Positions 34,895-43,487 of a stretch of DNA of 64,000 bases are shown here, in pieces. The position numbers and the translations under genes are program-made. The stretch comes from Pseudoalteromonas phenolica (GTDB lineage Bacteria; Pseudomonadota; Gammaproteobacteria; Enterobacterales; Alteromonadaceae): assembly GCF_001444405.1 (NCBI RefSeq), contig NZ_CP013187.1:2108001-2172000 (forward strand). The letters run 5' to 3'. Within the stretch, counting starts at the first letter, position 1; every line of letters starts with the position of its first letter. The notes under the pieces are model-generated. The model saw only the letters and a program-made list of their open reading frames with translations. It had not been told where the DNA came from and did not search any database.

Positions 34895-36079
34895 ATGAAT
34901 AACGCAGCATATTTTGGCGATTTCGGTGGCATGTTTGTACCCGAACTACTCGTCCCTGCACTAAAGCAGCTTGAAGGTGAATTTAATAAATCCCAAAAAG
35001 ATCCTGAATTTCAGGCTGAGTTTACAAAATTATTAAACGAGTACGCGGGCCGTCCAACGCCACTAACGCTTACACGTAATTTAGTTACAAACCCAAAAGT
35101 AAAACTGTATTTAAAGCGTGAAGATTTACTCCACGGTGGTGCACATAAAACCAACCAAGTACTTGGCCAAGCATTGCTTACCAAGCGCATGGGTAAAAAA
35201 GAAGTAATCGCAGAAACAGGTGCTGGTCAACATGGTGTGGCAACAGCCCTTGCCTGTGCCCTACTTGGCTTGAAATGCCGTGTTTACATGGGTGCAAAAG
35301 ACGTTGAGCGTCAACAGCCAAATGTATTCAGAATGCGTTTAATGGGTGCCGAAGTGATCCCTGTAACTGCAGGCTCTGGCACGTTAAAAGATGCTGTAAA
35401 CGAAGCCATGCGTGACTGGTCTGCAAACTATAAAACAGCCCACTACCTTTTAGGTACGGCTGCTGGCCCGCACCCATTCCCGACCATCGTACGTGAATTC
35501 CAAAAAATGATCGGTGAAGAAGCAAAACAACAAGTGTTAGACACTGAAGGTCGTTTACCTGACGCTGTGATTGCCTGTGTGGGTGGTGGTTCAAACGCCA
35601 TTGGTATGTTCAGTGACTTCATCGGTGATGAAAATGTGAAACTCATTGGTGTTGAGCCTGCGGGTAAAGGACTTGATACTGAAGAGCACGGCGCTGCTTT
35701 ATGTAAAGGTACGAAAGGTATTTTACACGGTGCTTATACTTATATTATGCAAAACAATGATGGCCAAATTGAAGAGTCTTACTCTGTGTCTGCAGGTCTT
35801 GATTACCCTGCTGTTGGCCCTCAGCATGCATTTTTGCATGAAACAGGTCGCGCTCAGTATGTAGGTATTTCTGATAAAGAAGCACTTGATGCTTTCCAAG
35901 CCCTTGCTAAACATGAAGGTATTATTCCTGCGCTTGAATCAAGTCATGCCCTTGCGTACGCATTAAAATATGCCGAAGAGCAAACTGAAGAGACAATTTT
36001 AGTGGTGAACTTAAGTGGTCGAGGTGATAAAGACTTAGCACACGTTCACCAAGTATTAGCAGAACAAGGAGCGCTATAA
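34895..36079 (+). CDS. trpB: tryptophan synthase beta chain
   Basis: 394 residues from ATG 34895 (GAGG five bases upstream); a GTG two codons earlier is also in frame. PLP lysine in LHGGAHKTNQVLGQ (Lys85), phosphate-binding GGGSNAIGMF, and catalytic Glu in ETGAGQHGVA. Joins indole and serine. Forms the alpha2-beta2 channelled complex with TrpA. Its stop overlaps the trpA start (TAATG). Confidence 0.97.
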   Translation: MNNAAYFGDFGGMFVPELLVPALKQLEGEFNKSQKDPEFQAEFTKLLNEYAGRPTPLTLTRNLVTNPKVKLYLKREDLLHGGAHKTNQVLGQALLTKRMGKKEVIAETGAGQHGVATALACALLGLKCRVYMGAKDVERQQPNVFRMRLMGAEVIPVTAGSGTLKDAVNEAMRDWSANYKTAHYLLGTAAGPHPFPTIVREFQKMIGEEAKQQVLDTEGRLPDAVIACVGGGSNAIGMFSDFIGDENVKLIGVEPAGKGLDTEEHGAALCKGTKGILHGAYTYIMQNNDGQIEESYSVSAGLDYPAVGPQHAFLHETGRAQYVGISDKEALDAFQALAKHEGIIPALESSHALAYALKYAEEQTEETILVVNLSGRGDKDLAHVHQVLAEQGAL

Positions 36080-36885
36080 TGAGCCGTTATGCACAATCTT
36101 TTGCCGCGCTTGCAGAAAAAAATCAGGGTGCGTTTGTCCCGTTCGTGACAATTGGCGATCCAAACAAAGAGCTGAGCTTCGAGATCATTAAAAGCTTGAT
36201 CGACGGTGGTGCCGATGCGTTAGAGCTAGGTATTCCATTTTCAGATCCGATTGCGGATGGCCCAGTGATTCAAGCTGCGAATATTCGTGCGCTAGAGCAA
36301 AATATTAATACCCAAGACTGCTTTGATATCATTAAACAAGTTCGTGAATACAATCAAGATATTCCGATTGGCCTATTACTGTATTCAAACCTTATTTTTG
36401 CACGTGGTATTGACAATTTTTATCGTGAAGCAAAAGAAGTGGGCGTGGACTCAATTTTAGTAGCTGATGTGCCGCTTCATGAATCTAAAATGTTTAGAAA
36501 CGCTGCAAAAGCTGCAGACATTGAGCCTATCTTCATTGCAACACCAAACGCAGATGATGATACTGTTCGTACTTGTGCAAGCTACGGCCGTGGTTACACC
36601 TACCTGCTTTCACGCGCTGGGGTAACTGGCACAGAAACAAAAGCGCAGATGCCAGCTGACTCTATGATTTCTAAATTAAAAGAATATCATGCAGCGCCTG
36701 CGCTGTTAGGCTTTGGTATTTCAACGCCTGATGATGTAAAAGCGGCACTGAACTCTGGTGCTGCAGGTGCAATCTCAGGTTCTGCTGTGGTTAAAATTAT
36801 TGAGCAAAACCTGAACGAGCCAAGCGCAATGCTAGACTCGTTACAAAGCTTTGTTGAGACTATGAAAGCCGCAACGCAAAAATAG
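36079..36885 (+). CDS. trpA: tryptophan synthase alpha chain
   Basis: 268 residues, same as E. coli. Cleaves indoleglycerol phosphate to indole. Catalytic Glu49 and Asp60 in LELGIPFSDPIADGP, COMM loop VADVPLHES, phosphate-binding GFGIS. Last gene of trpEGD(CF)BA. Its TAG stop is also the first part of the outer arm of the palindromic element that follows. Confidence 0.97.
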   Translation: MSRYAQSFAALAEKNQGAFVPFVTIGDPNKELSFEIIKSLIDGGADALELGIPFSDPIADGPVIQAANIRALEQNINTQDCFDIIKQVREYNQDIPIGLLLYSNLIFARGIDNFYREAKEVGVDSILVADVPLHESKMFRNAAKAADIEPIFIATPNADDDTVRTCASYGRGYTYLLSRAGVTGTETKAQMPADSMISKLKEYHAAPALLGFGISTPDDVKAALNSGAAGAISGSAVVKIIEQNLNEPSAMLDSLQSFVETMKAATQK

Positions 36886-37014
36886 TTTCTTCGTTTTCTT
36901 GAGGCTGCAGCGGTGTTGGCTAAGCTCGTTAACCCAACTTACATAGAAAACCTATGTTCATTGGGGTTAACTCACTTGCCGCCTAGCTGCAATTCCAAGT
37001 AGTTTGACGAAACT
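36884..37014. repeat. 131-nt imperfect palindromic element after trpA
   Basis: A long imperfect inverted repeat, from AGTTTC (36884-36889) to GAAACT (37009-37014). Nested pairs: CTTG/CAAG (36898-36901 with 36996-36999), GCAGC/GCTGC (36907-36911 with 36986-36990), GTTAACCC/GGGTTAAC (36928-36935 with 36964-36971), ACATAG/CTATGT (36941-36946 with 36952-36957). It fills the whole gap between the convergent trpA and HU genes and no separate U-rich terminator is present, so it may act as terminator or mRNA end-stabiliser. Looks like an interspersed repeat of the genus (inference). Confidence 0.65.
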
Positions 37015-37021
37015 TTTATGC

Positions 37022-37297
37022 TTAGTTCGCTAAGGCGTCTTTCAGCGCCTTAGCAACTTTAAATTGCACCTTGTTTGCCCCTTCAATCATGATCTCTTCA
37101 CCCGTTTGTGGATTTCTGCCCATCTTAGCCGGATGATAACTAAGCGCAAACGTACCAAAACCAGAGATAGGCACCTGATCGCCCTCAGATAAGCGCTTTT
37201 TTATGATCGCCAAAATACTATTCAAAGCTGCCTGAGAATCCTTCTTCGTTAACTCACTGTGTGCCGCCATGGCCGATACTAATTCTGACTTGTTCAT
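37022..37297 (-). CDS. HU-family DNA-binding protein
   Basis: 91 residues. Typical HU/IHF fold: MNKSELVSAMAAHSELTKKD dimerisation helices, SGFGTFALSYHPAKMGRNPQ with the DNA-intercalating RNPQTGEEI arm, and the conserved end FKVAKALKDALAN. HU compacts DNA as a dimer. The sequence is nearer to HU than to IHF. Convergent with trpA; upstream region shared with yciB. Confidence 0.93.
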   Translation of the reverse strand: MNKSELVSAMAAHSELTKKDSQAALNSILAIIKKRLSEGDQVPISGFGTFALSYHPAKMGRNPQTGEEIMIEGANKVQFKVAKALKDALAN

Positions 37298-37424
37298 ATA
37301 TATACTGGTTTATTACTGCTAGAGGGTGGCAGAGCCTAAAAATATTTTTTGTGAATGTCAACTTGCAGTCTTACTCAAATATTGTTAATACTTTGTTGTA
37401 GGACGTAATTTAAGAGAGGTATCT

Positions 37425-38021
37425 ATGGCTGCATTATTTGAATACTTACCCCTTATCCTATTTTTCTTAGTCTACAAATTGGTCGATATATTCTGGGCGA
37501 CTGCGGTATTGGTCGGAATATCGTTACTGCAAATTGCATATCAATATTTCACTAAGGGTAAAATCTCTACCAAAACTTGGGTCTTCTGTGTGATTGCCTT
37601 ATTCCTAGGCGGTATGACAATCATATTCCAAGATGAACAGTACATTATGTGGAAAACGACGGCTATATATGGCCTATTAGCGGCTGCCTTGGTCATTTCT
37701 CGATTTATATTTAATAAGAACCTAGTAAAAACGGCTCTACTCAGTATGCTAAAAACTGCAGCTGAGAAACAAGGTGAGAAAGAATTAAAGGTGGATGTAC
37801 CAAAATCTGTGTATGAAAAGCTTAATACGATTTGGTTTGTATTCTTAATCAGTATTGCAATCTTGAACCTCTATGTCGCCTATAATTTCTCACTCGACTT
37901 TTGGGTGAATTTCAAAGTCTTCGGTCTCGCAATCGTCACATTTATTGCTGTATTACTCACTGTTTTTCGAATTTTTGAATACTTACCCGATGGGTTTCAA
38001 GAACAAGAAAACAAAAAATAG
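37425..38021 (+). CDS. yciB: septation protein A-like inner membrane protein YciB
   Basis: 198 residues with five predicted membrane helices. LFEYLPLILFFLVYKLVDIF and WKTTAIYGLLAAALVISRFI fit YciB/IspZ, involved in cell-envelope synthesis and division in E. coli. In E. coli yciB, yciI and trp are also close together. ATG preceded by AGAGGT. Followed on the same strand by the CPBP gene. Confidence 0.92.
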   Translation: MAALFEYLPLILFFLVYKLVDIFWATAVLVGISLLQIAYQYFTKGKISTKTWVFCVIALFLGGMTIIFQDEQYIMWKTTAIYGLLAAALVISRFIFNKNLVKTALLSMLKTAAEKQGEKELKVDVPKSVYEKLNTIWFVFLISIAILNLYVAYNFSLDFWVNFKVFGLAIVTFIAVLLTVFRIFEYLPDGFQEQENKK

Positions 38022-38105
38022 CCCCGCAAATTTAATAAAACTGTCGCTTTTTTAGTCTAGGGGCAAACTATACTTTTTTAATTATATTAAGAATGGAGTT
38101 TGCCT

Positions 38106-38756
38106 TTGACTGCTTCGCAATATCGTTGGTTTGAGCTCTGTGGCGTATTTTTCTGCTTACCGCTGTTTACTTATTTATTTAAAGATTACCTGTCCAGTTG
38201 GTTGTTCCCTGCTTTACTGATTTTAATGATTGTATGCACCTTTTTGCTGCTTACTGATCCACATTTTAAGCGCTTTCGCTTAACTTCTTTGGGCCAATTT
38301 TCACAAGTCAAACATCGACTTTTTACAGGCTTCTTCATTGGCGCATTGTTTAGTGCCATGTTATTCGGCTTGGCCAATCAAACGCTTTGGTTTGCTATGC
38401 CAAAGAATGAAACTACCCAATGGTTAATCTTATTAATTGCTTACCCACTGCTATCCGTGTTGCCTCAGGAACTCATTTTTAGAAGCTATTTCTTCCATCG
38501 TTACAAGCATATTCTGCCAAGTAAAAACGTGCGCATCTTTTTAAGTGCACTCAGTTTTGCCCTCGCCCATTGTGTTTACGATAACTGGGTTGCAATTGCG
38601 CTTTCATTCGCCGGCGGGTTGTTATTTTCTTACACCTATGCGCACAGTCGCTCATTGATGGTGTGTGTACTAGAGCATAGTTTGTGGGGTTTATGGATGT
38701 TTACCATAGGGGTTGGCAGCTATTTAGATTCTGGGATGCGAATAACCACCGGCTAG
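38106..38756 (+). CDS. CPBP-family intramembrane protease
   Basis: 216 residues from a TTG at 38106, with GGAG seven bases upstream (TTG at 38100 would be too close). Six or seven hydrophobic segments. CPBP motifs: PQELIFRSYFFHRY (motif 1, where the usual EExxxR appears as QExxxR), ALSFALAHCVYDNW (motif 2 with His) and VLEHSLWGLW (motif 3). The family includes type II CAAX proteases and bacteriocin-immunity proteins; substrate unknown. Ends before a strong terminator. Confidence 0.85.
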   Translation: MTASQYRWFELCGVFFCLPLFTYLFKDYLSSWLFPALLILMIVCTFLLLTDPHFKRFRLTSLGQFSQVKHRLFTGFFIGALFSAMLFGLANQTLWFAMPKNETTQWLILLIAYPLLSVLPQELIFRSYFFHRYKHILPSKNVRIFLSALSFALAHCVYDNWVAIALSFAGGLLFSYTYAHSRSLMVCVLEHSLWGLWMFTIGVGSYLDSGMRITTG

Positions 38757-38761
38757 AAACT

Positions 38762-38789
38762 AAAAAAGGCCGAATAATCGGCCTTTTTT
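38762..38789. terminator. bidirectional terminator between the CPBP and transporter genes
   Basis: AAAAAAGGCCGA-ATAA-TCGGCCTTTTTT. Confidence 0.9.
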
Positions 38790-38808
38790 AGTTTTAATTT
38801 TATGCGAG

Positions 38809-40233
38809 TTAAAAGCCAAATAGGCTTACTGCAAAAAACTTAGTGGCGACAGTATTTACAAAGATAAGTAGCAAGATCACAGGTATGAAAGTCGACAGTG
38901 AGAAATTCACATATTTTTCCATAAAACTACCTGAATAACTGTCACAACCTTGGGACAATTCTTCAGATAGTTTGGCTTTCTTCCAGCGATAAGTAACGAA
39001 TAAACAAACCATTAAACCATTCAGCGGTAAAATTGTGTCGTAAAAAACATCGTAAACGATATCGAACATACTTTTATCAGCACCACCATAGCTGACAAAT
39101 TTAGTTAGCCAATCAACCATACCAAATGACATCGTACACAGCACTGTCAGTAAACCTGTAGCACCCGCTAAAATTAATAATGCTACCTTACGACTTACGC
39201 CTTTTTCTTCGATTAAAGCAGCTGTTGGCACTTCAACAATTGATACAAGAGAAGTAATTGCCGCAAAAAATACCAGTAAGAAGAAGACAAACGCCACGAT
39301 CGAAGCACCGGTATATCCAATGTCAGTTTGCAGTGCTAAAAGAATTTTAGGTAGATAAACGAAAATCATTGAAACAGATGAGTCAGATAGCTCTTCTGGA
39401 TTCGTCGCTGGATTGAAACTGAAGATAGCAGGCAGAACCATAAGGCCAGCAATAAATGCCACTAAAGAATCAGTAATGGCGACCATTTTTGCGCCACCTA
39501 CAATGTCGTCTTTTTTAGAGATATAAGACGCATAAGTCATTAAGATACCCATACCTAAAGATAATGAGAAAAATGCTTGAGACAAGGCGCCATTTAGAAC
39601 ACTGGCATCCATCTTAGAAAAGTCTGGGACAATGTAATACTCAACACCAGCCATGGCGTTATCTAGCGTAAGTACATACGCTACTAAACCAATTAGCAGT
39701 ACAAACAGTGCAGGCATTAGAAACTTAGCTGCCTTTTCAATGCCTTCTTTAACACCACCCACTAGAATTAAGTTCACAATAATTGCAACTACAACCATGT
39801 AACCAAAAACGGTGTTTTGGTTAATGAACTGACCAAAATGGTCTGGATTAGCCAACATATCCAAGTTACCTAATGCAGTTTGCGCTAGATAACCAAATAT
39901 CCAAACTGTAATCACCATATAAAATACAGCAATCATGAAAGGGGTTAGTACCGCAAGGCCCCCAGCAAAAGACCACTTTTTGTCATTACCAGATAAAGAT
40001 TTATATGCACCGTAAGGGTCTTTCTGTGCTTTTCGGCCCATTGCCATTTCAGCCATCATCACAGGTAAGCAGATGAAAGCAACAAACAATGCATAAACTA
40101 AAAGAAAAGCTCCACCACCATTTTTTGTTGCAGAGACGGGAAAACCAACTAAGTTTCCTATACCTACTGCAGAACCTGCAGCAGCTAAAATAAAGCCTAG
40201 CTTTGAACTAAAATGCTCTCTGTTCGCACTCAT
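38809..40233 (-). CDS. sodium-dependent transporter, NSS/SNF family
   Basis: 474 residues with about eleven to twelve membrane helices. The N-terminal SSKLGFILAAAGSAVGIGNL is the unwound TM1 of neurotransmitter:sodium symporters (sodium and substrate site). AFFSLSLGMGILMTYASYIS is TM6-8 of this family. Bacterial NSS proteins take up amino acids such as tryptophan, tyrosine or leucine; substrate unknown. Single gene; the nearby trp operon could be coincidence. Confidence 0.9.
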   Translation of the reverse strand: MSANREHFSSKLGFILAAAGSAVGIGNLVGFPVSATKNGGGAFLLVYALFVAFICLPVMMAEMAMGRKAQKDPYGAYKSLSGNDKKWSFAGGLAVLTPFMIAVFYMVITVWIFGYLAQTALGNLDMLANPDHFGQFINQNTVFGYMVVVAIIVNLILVGGVKEGIEKAAKFLMPALFVLLIGLVAYVLTLDNAMAGVEYYIVPDFSKMDASVLNGALSQAFFSLSLGMGILMTYASYISKKDDIVGGAKMVAITDSLVAFIAGLMVLPAIFSFNPATNPEELSDSSVSMIFVYLPKILLALQTDIGYTGASIVAFVFFLLVFFAAITSLVSIVEVPTAALIEEKGVSRKVALLILAGATGLLTVLCTMSFGMVDWLTKFVSYGGADKSMFDIVYDVFYDTILPLNGLMVCLFVTYRWKKAKLSEELSQGCDSYSGSFMEKYVNFSLSTFIPVILLLIFVNTVATKFFAVSLFGF

Positions 40234-40411
40234 TAAAACGCCATCCTGTTGTTATTGTTTTTTTACTTCCGCCCGACTCTACCGTCATAGGATACTGTTA
40301 TCAAGTTTTTAACGTGAAAGAGCGCATCTAAAGGTTTTGTCATTTACAAAAGGCGTATAGAAAGCTTACCATTGCATACAATTTCAATGATAAATGCAGA
40401 AAGTGAATTTT

Positions 40412-40711
40412 ATGTTGTATATGATCTACTCTACTGACGTCGAAAACTCTCTGGAAAAACGTTTAGCAACTCGTCCTGCGCACTTAGAAAGGTTAACATC
40501 TTTAAAAGAACAAAACCGTTTGTTCTCAGCTGGGCCATTGCCAGCAATTGATAGTGAAGAGCCGGGTTCAGCTGGATTTACGGGTTCTCTTGTAATTGCT
40601 GAATTCGACTCTCTTGAAGATGCGCAAAAATGGGCTGAGGCCGATCCATATATCGCCGCTGGCGTATATTCTCACAGTGTTGTTAAACCGTACAAAAAGG
40701 TTTTGCCTTAA
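40412..40711 (+). CDS. yciI: YciI-family protein
   Basis: 99 residues from ATG 40412 (E. coli YciI 98); the earlier in-frame ATG at 40394 has no ribosome site and would give an odd extension. Ferredoxin-like dimeric fold with the conserved RPAHLERLTSLKEQNRLFSA (His and Asp-like active site) and EADPYIAAGVYSHSVVKPYK. Function uncertain, perhaps a hydrolase or isomerase. Neighbour of yciB and trp in E. coli as well. Confidence 0.93.
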   Translation: MLYMIYSTDVENSLEKRLATRPAHLERLTSLKEQNRLFSAGPLPAIDSEEPGSAGFTGSLVIAEFDSLEDAQKWAEADPYIAAGVYSHSVVKPYKKVLP

Positions 40712-40790
40712 CTTCAAGTTCAGCTTTGGTTAATTCGTTAACTTATATTCTGAACTCAATTGTTAAGCAGCCCTGTAACTGGAGCTCAAA

Positions 40791-41039
40791 ATGCGTCTTA
40801 CATTGGTTGGTTTTGTTATTGTTTTGAATTTGTCATTGATTTCAGTGACAACCATTGCCAGTAACGAATCCAATATCGACAAAAAACAAGCTATTACATT
40901 GGCACTGGCAGAATATGCCGGCAAAACTTTAAAAGTATCCGAAGAAAACAACTTTTTTGTCGTGAGGATTTTACAAAAGGATGGGCGCATTGTTGACCTC
41001 AAAGTTGATAAGAAAACAGGCAAAGTGAAGAAGGATTAA
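40791..41039 (+). CDS. small PepSY-domain exported protein
   Basis: 82 residues. Signal peptide of about 23 residues (VIVLNLSLISVTTIA), then one PepSY repeat: DKKQAITLALAEYAGKTLKV and ILQKDGRIVDLKVDKKTGKV. PepSY proteins are thought to inhibit peptidases in the periplasm or envelope. GGAG seven bases before the ATG. It precedes the response-regulator gene by only one base, so it is the first gene of this operon. Confidence 0.86.
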   Translation: MRLTLVGFVIVLNLSLISVTTIASNESNIDKKQAITLALAEYAGKTLKVSEENNFFVVRILQKDGRIVDLKVDKKTGKVKKD

Positions 41040-41040
41040 T

Positions 41041-41715
41041 ATGCGAATTTTAGTGATCGAAGATGATATTCAACTGGCCGAGAATTTACGTTCGGCTTTA
41101 GAAAAAGAAAAATATAGTATCGACCTCTGTCATGATGGTGAATCAGGTTTGTTTCACTTACAAGAATATCCACTCGATTTGGCGGTAGTTGATTTAGGCC
41201 TACCCAAACTAGACGGCATCGAACTCATTAAACGTGCCAGAAAAGCGGGAGTGACTATTCCTATTTTAATCCTAACTGCTCGGGAGCGTTGGCAAGATAA
41301 GGTAGAGGGCCTAGATGCAGGCGCGGATGACTACTTAACCAAGCCATTTCACGTTGAAGAACTGGTTGCTCGCTGTAACGCGCTAATCCGTCGAAGTGCA
41401 GGACAAGCTAATCCTGAAATTAATATTGGCCCTGTTAAAATCCATACTCGATCTCAACAAGTTTGGGTAAATGAAAAAGAATTAACGCTCACCGCCTACG
41501 AATACAAAGTACTTGAGTACTTAATGGTTAACCCCCAAAAAGTAATTTCTAAATCGGAGTTAACAGAACATATATATGATCAAGATTTCGACTTAGACTC
41601 GAATGTAATTGAAGTTTTTGTACTCAGACTACGTAAAAAACTCGACCCTGATGGGACTCTTAATCCCGTAGAAACACTCAGAGGCAGAGGTTACAGGTTT
41701 AAGAATCAGTGGTAA
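41041..41715 (+). CDS. OmpR/PhoP-type response regulator
   Basis: 224 residues. Receiver domain 1-115 with MRILVIEDDI, phospho-acceptor Asp51 in LAVVDLGLPKLDG and Lys in DYLTKPFHVEEL; winged-helix effector 125-222 ending in RGRGYRFKNQW. The arrangement and the partner kinase resemble PhoP/PhoQ (Mg2+, antimicrobial peptide or acid response). ATG preceded by AAGGA; overlaps the kinase gene by seven bases. Confidence 0.94.
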   Translation: MRILVIEDDIQLAENLRSALEKEKYSIDLCHDGESGLFHLQEYPLDLAVVDLGLPKLDGIELIKRARKAGVTIPILILTARERWQDKVEGLDAGADDYLTKPFHVEELVARCNALIRRSAGQANPEINIGPVKIHTRSQQVWVNEKELTLTAYEYKVLEYLMVNPQKVISKSELTEHIYDQDFDLDSNVIEVFVLRLRKKLDPDGTLNPVETLRGRGYRFKNQW

Positions 41716-43040
41716 ATTCTACTCAGGTTCCATTAAAAATAAGACAAGGCTTCGTCCTTGTCTTTGTGCTTATTATCGCCCTTCCCTTCTTATTTTATTC
41801 TGTAAGTAGTGCGTACTATGCATCACTTGTTGATTCCACTGAAAATAATTTAGAAGCACATTTGTATTCACTGATTTCAGAAGTCGAGTTTATTGATGAA
41901 TCTGTGAAAATGCCAAATACCATACTGGCGCCCGAATTAAACCGAATTGATTCCGATACTTTTGCGCTTATTTATCAAAATAATGACTTAGTTTGGTATT
42001 CAGAGTCAGCTGTGTCACTCGAATTTAACCCCAATTCAATTGACTCTGAAACTGGCGCGTCTGAATTTAAACAAGTTTTTTACCAAGGAAATTCCTATTG
42101 GCAACTTAGCCTTACCGTTATTTTAGGTAATGCAGAACAGTCCCAACAAGCTGTTTTTATACTGCTTCGTGATGATAAAGCCCTCACCGACGTACTGTCT
42201 GAATTTACAGACACTCTTATGACTTGGATGTTGATTTTAGGAGCCATCATGACACTTCTAATGGGCTTAGGCTTTCTTTGGAATATGCGCCCTCTGCAGC
42301 GTCTCGATAAAGAAATTAAAGCGATTGAATCTGGTAAAAAAGAGCGCTTATCACACTCATACCCTATAGAGCTTCAAGCCATTACAGAAGATTTAAACCT
42401 TCTATTGGAGTCTCAACGAAGACAAAAAGAGCGATATAGGGCCTCACTCAGCGATTTAGCACATGCGTTAAAAACGCCATTAGCCATATTAAAGTCTAGC
42501 CCTATGGCCAATGATAATGATGCTCAAGAGCAACTTGATAGGATTAACAGCATGATCGAGCACCAGCTAAAGCGCGCAGCAACTGGTGGTACTGATACAT
42601 GGAAAAAAACCACTTCCATTGGCCCTGTACTTGAATCGATTTTAAATGCAATGAAAAAGGTATATCATCAAAAAGCAATTGAATTTCAATCAAATTGTCC
42701 TGAACAAACTAAGTTTTTAGGTGATAAGACTGACTTAATGGAAATATTGGGTAACCTTATAGACAATGCATGTAAAGCTTGTAATGAGACAGTCCGTGTT
42801 AATGTCATAAGTAATGAAAAAATACTAACGATTGAAATCAGCGATGATGGTCCGGGTATTGAATTAAGCGCTCGCAAAAAATTATTGCAACGTGGTACCC
42901 GTTTAGATACGTACGAATCAGGTCATGGCGTTGGTCTTGCGATAGTGGCCGATTTAGTTAATGACTATCAAGGAACTATAGAAATAGGTTCTGCGCCTTT
43001 AGGGGGCGCACTTTTTATTGTTGAGTTTAAATATGACTAA
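41709..43040 (+). CDS. PhoQ-like sensor histidine kinase
   Basis: 443 residues from a GTG. Two membrane helices (about 14-36 and 170-192) frame a periplasmic sensor domain of about 130 residues. HAMP-like linker, then H-box SLSDLAHALKTPLAILKS (His252), N-box GNLIDNACKAC, G-boxes SDDGPGIEL and GHGVGLAIV. The LKTPLA H-box is PhoQ-like. Overlaps the regulator upstream and the LprI-like gene downstream. Confidence 0.92.
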   Translation: MVNSTQVPLKIRQGFVLVFVLIIALPFLFYSVSSAYYASLVDSTENNLEAHLYSLISEVEFIDESVKMPNTILAPELNRIDSDTFALIYQNNDLVWYSESAVSLEFNPNSIDSETGASEFKQVFYQGNSYWQLSLTVILGNAEQSQQAVFILLRDDKALTDVLSEFTDTLMTWMLILGAIMTLLMGLGFLWNMRPLQRLDKEIKAIESGKKERLSHSYPIELQAITEDLNLLLESQRRQKERYRASLSDLAHALKTPLAILKSSPMANDNDAQEQLDRINSMIEHQLKRAATGGTDTWKKTTSIGPVLESILNAMKKVYHQKAIEFQSNCPEQTKFLGDKTDLMEILGNLIDNACKACNETVRVNVISNEKILTIEISDDGPGIELSARKKLLQRGTRLDTYESGHGVGLAIVADLVNDYQGTIEIGSAPLGGALFIVEFKYD

Positions 43041-43443
43041 TTTTCAAAAGCTATTCCTGTTTGCAAGTATATCTTTAGTATCACTATCAACGCCTGCATA
43101 TGAGTTGCGAGAATGTAAACCAATACAAAGTAACTCTCCCGCTGAAGCGAGGCAATTTATCAAATGCCTTGATAGTAATATTGAAACACTAGAAAGAGAA
43201 AGGACTATCTGGATTAATAAAATTGTTATGGATATGGAAGAACTTGAGCAGGATACTGGGAATACTCAGCTCTTACCTATCATTAGACGTAGTCTAAAAC
43301 ACAAAGATAACTACATTGAAGATAGTTGCCGCTGGCGATATCTTCATAAAATGCCAAATTCAACCAAAGCAGCAGTTTCATATAAGGAATGTAAAATCCG
43401 TTTATATAGTAGACACATTGAAGATTTGAAAATAGGCTACTGA
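43033..43443 (+). CDS. exported LprI-like protein
   Basis: 136 residues from the ATG at 43033, eight bases before the end of the kinase gene; earlier TTG codons exist but lack ribosome sites. Signal peptide MTNFQKLFLFASISLVSLS, cleavage likely after TPA. The C-terminal pattern SCRWRYLHK...YKECKIRLYSRHIEDL resembles the lysozyme-inhibitor LprI/DUF1311 domain (Cys-x-n-Cys-x-R-L-x-x-R-x-x-x-L). Five cysteines. A defence role at the envelope would fit a PhoPQ-type operon (inference). Confidence 0.68.
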   Translation: MTNFQKLFLFASISLVSLSTPAYELRECKPIQSNSPAEARQFIKCLDSNIETLERERTIWINKIVMDMEELEQDTGNTQLLPIIRRSLKHKDNYIEDSCRWRYLHKMPNSTKAAVSYKECKIRLYSRHIEDLKIGY

Positions 43444-43458
43444 AACTAAGATAAACAA

Positions 43459-43480
43459 TACGGCGCTTTACAGCGCCGTT
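43459..43480. terminator. hairpin between convergent genes
   Basis: ACGGCGCT-TTAC-AGCGCCGT followed by TT; ends the LprI-like operon and, on the other strand, the AI-2E family permease gene. Confidence 0.75.
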
Positions 43481-43487
43481 TCAATAT

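Noticed and set aside
40730..40760. Possible PhoP box (GGTTAATTCGTTAAC) before the PepSY gene
   Set aside because: The two GTTAA units are offset by eight bases, not the eleven expected for PhoP direct repeats.
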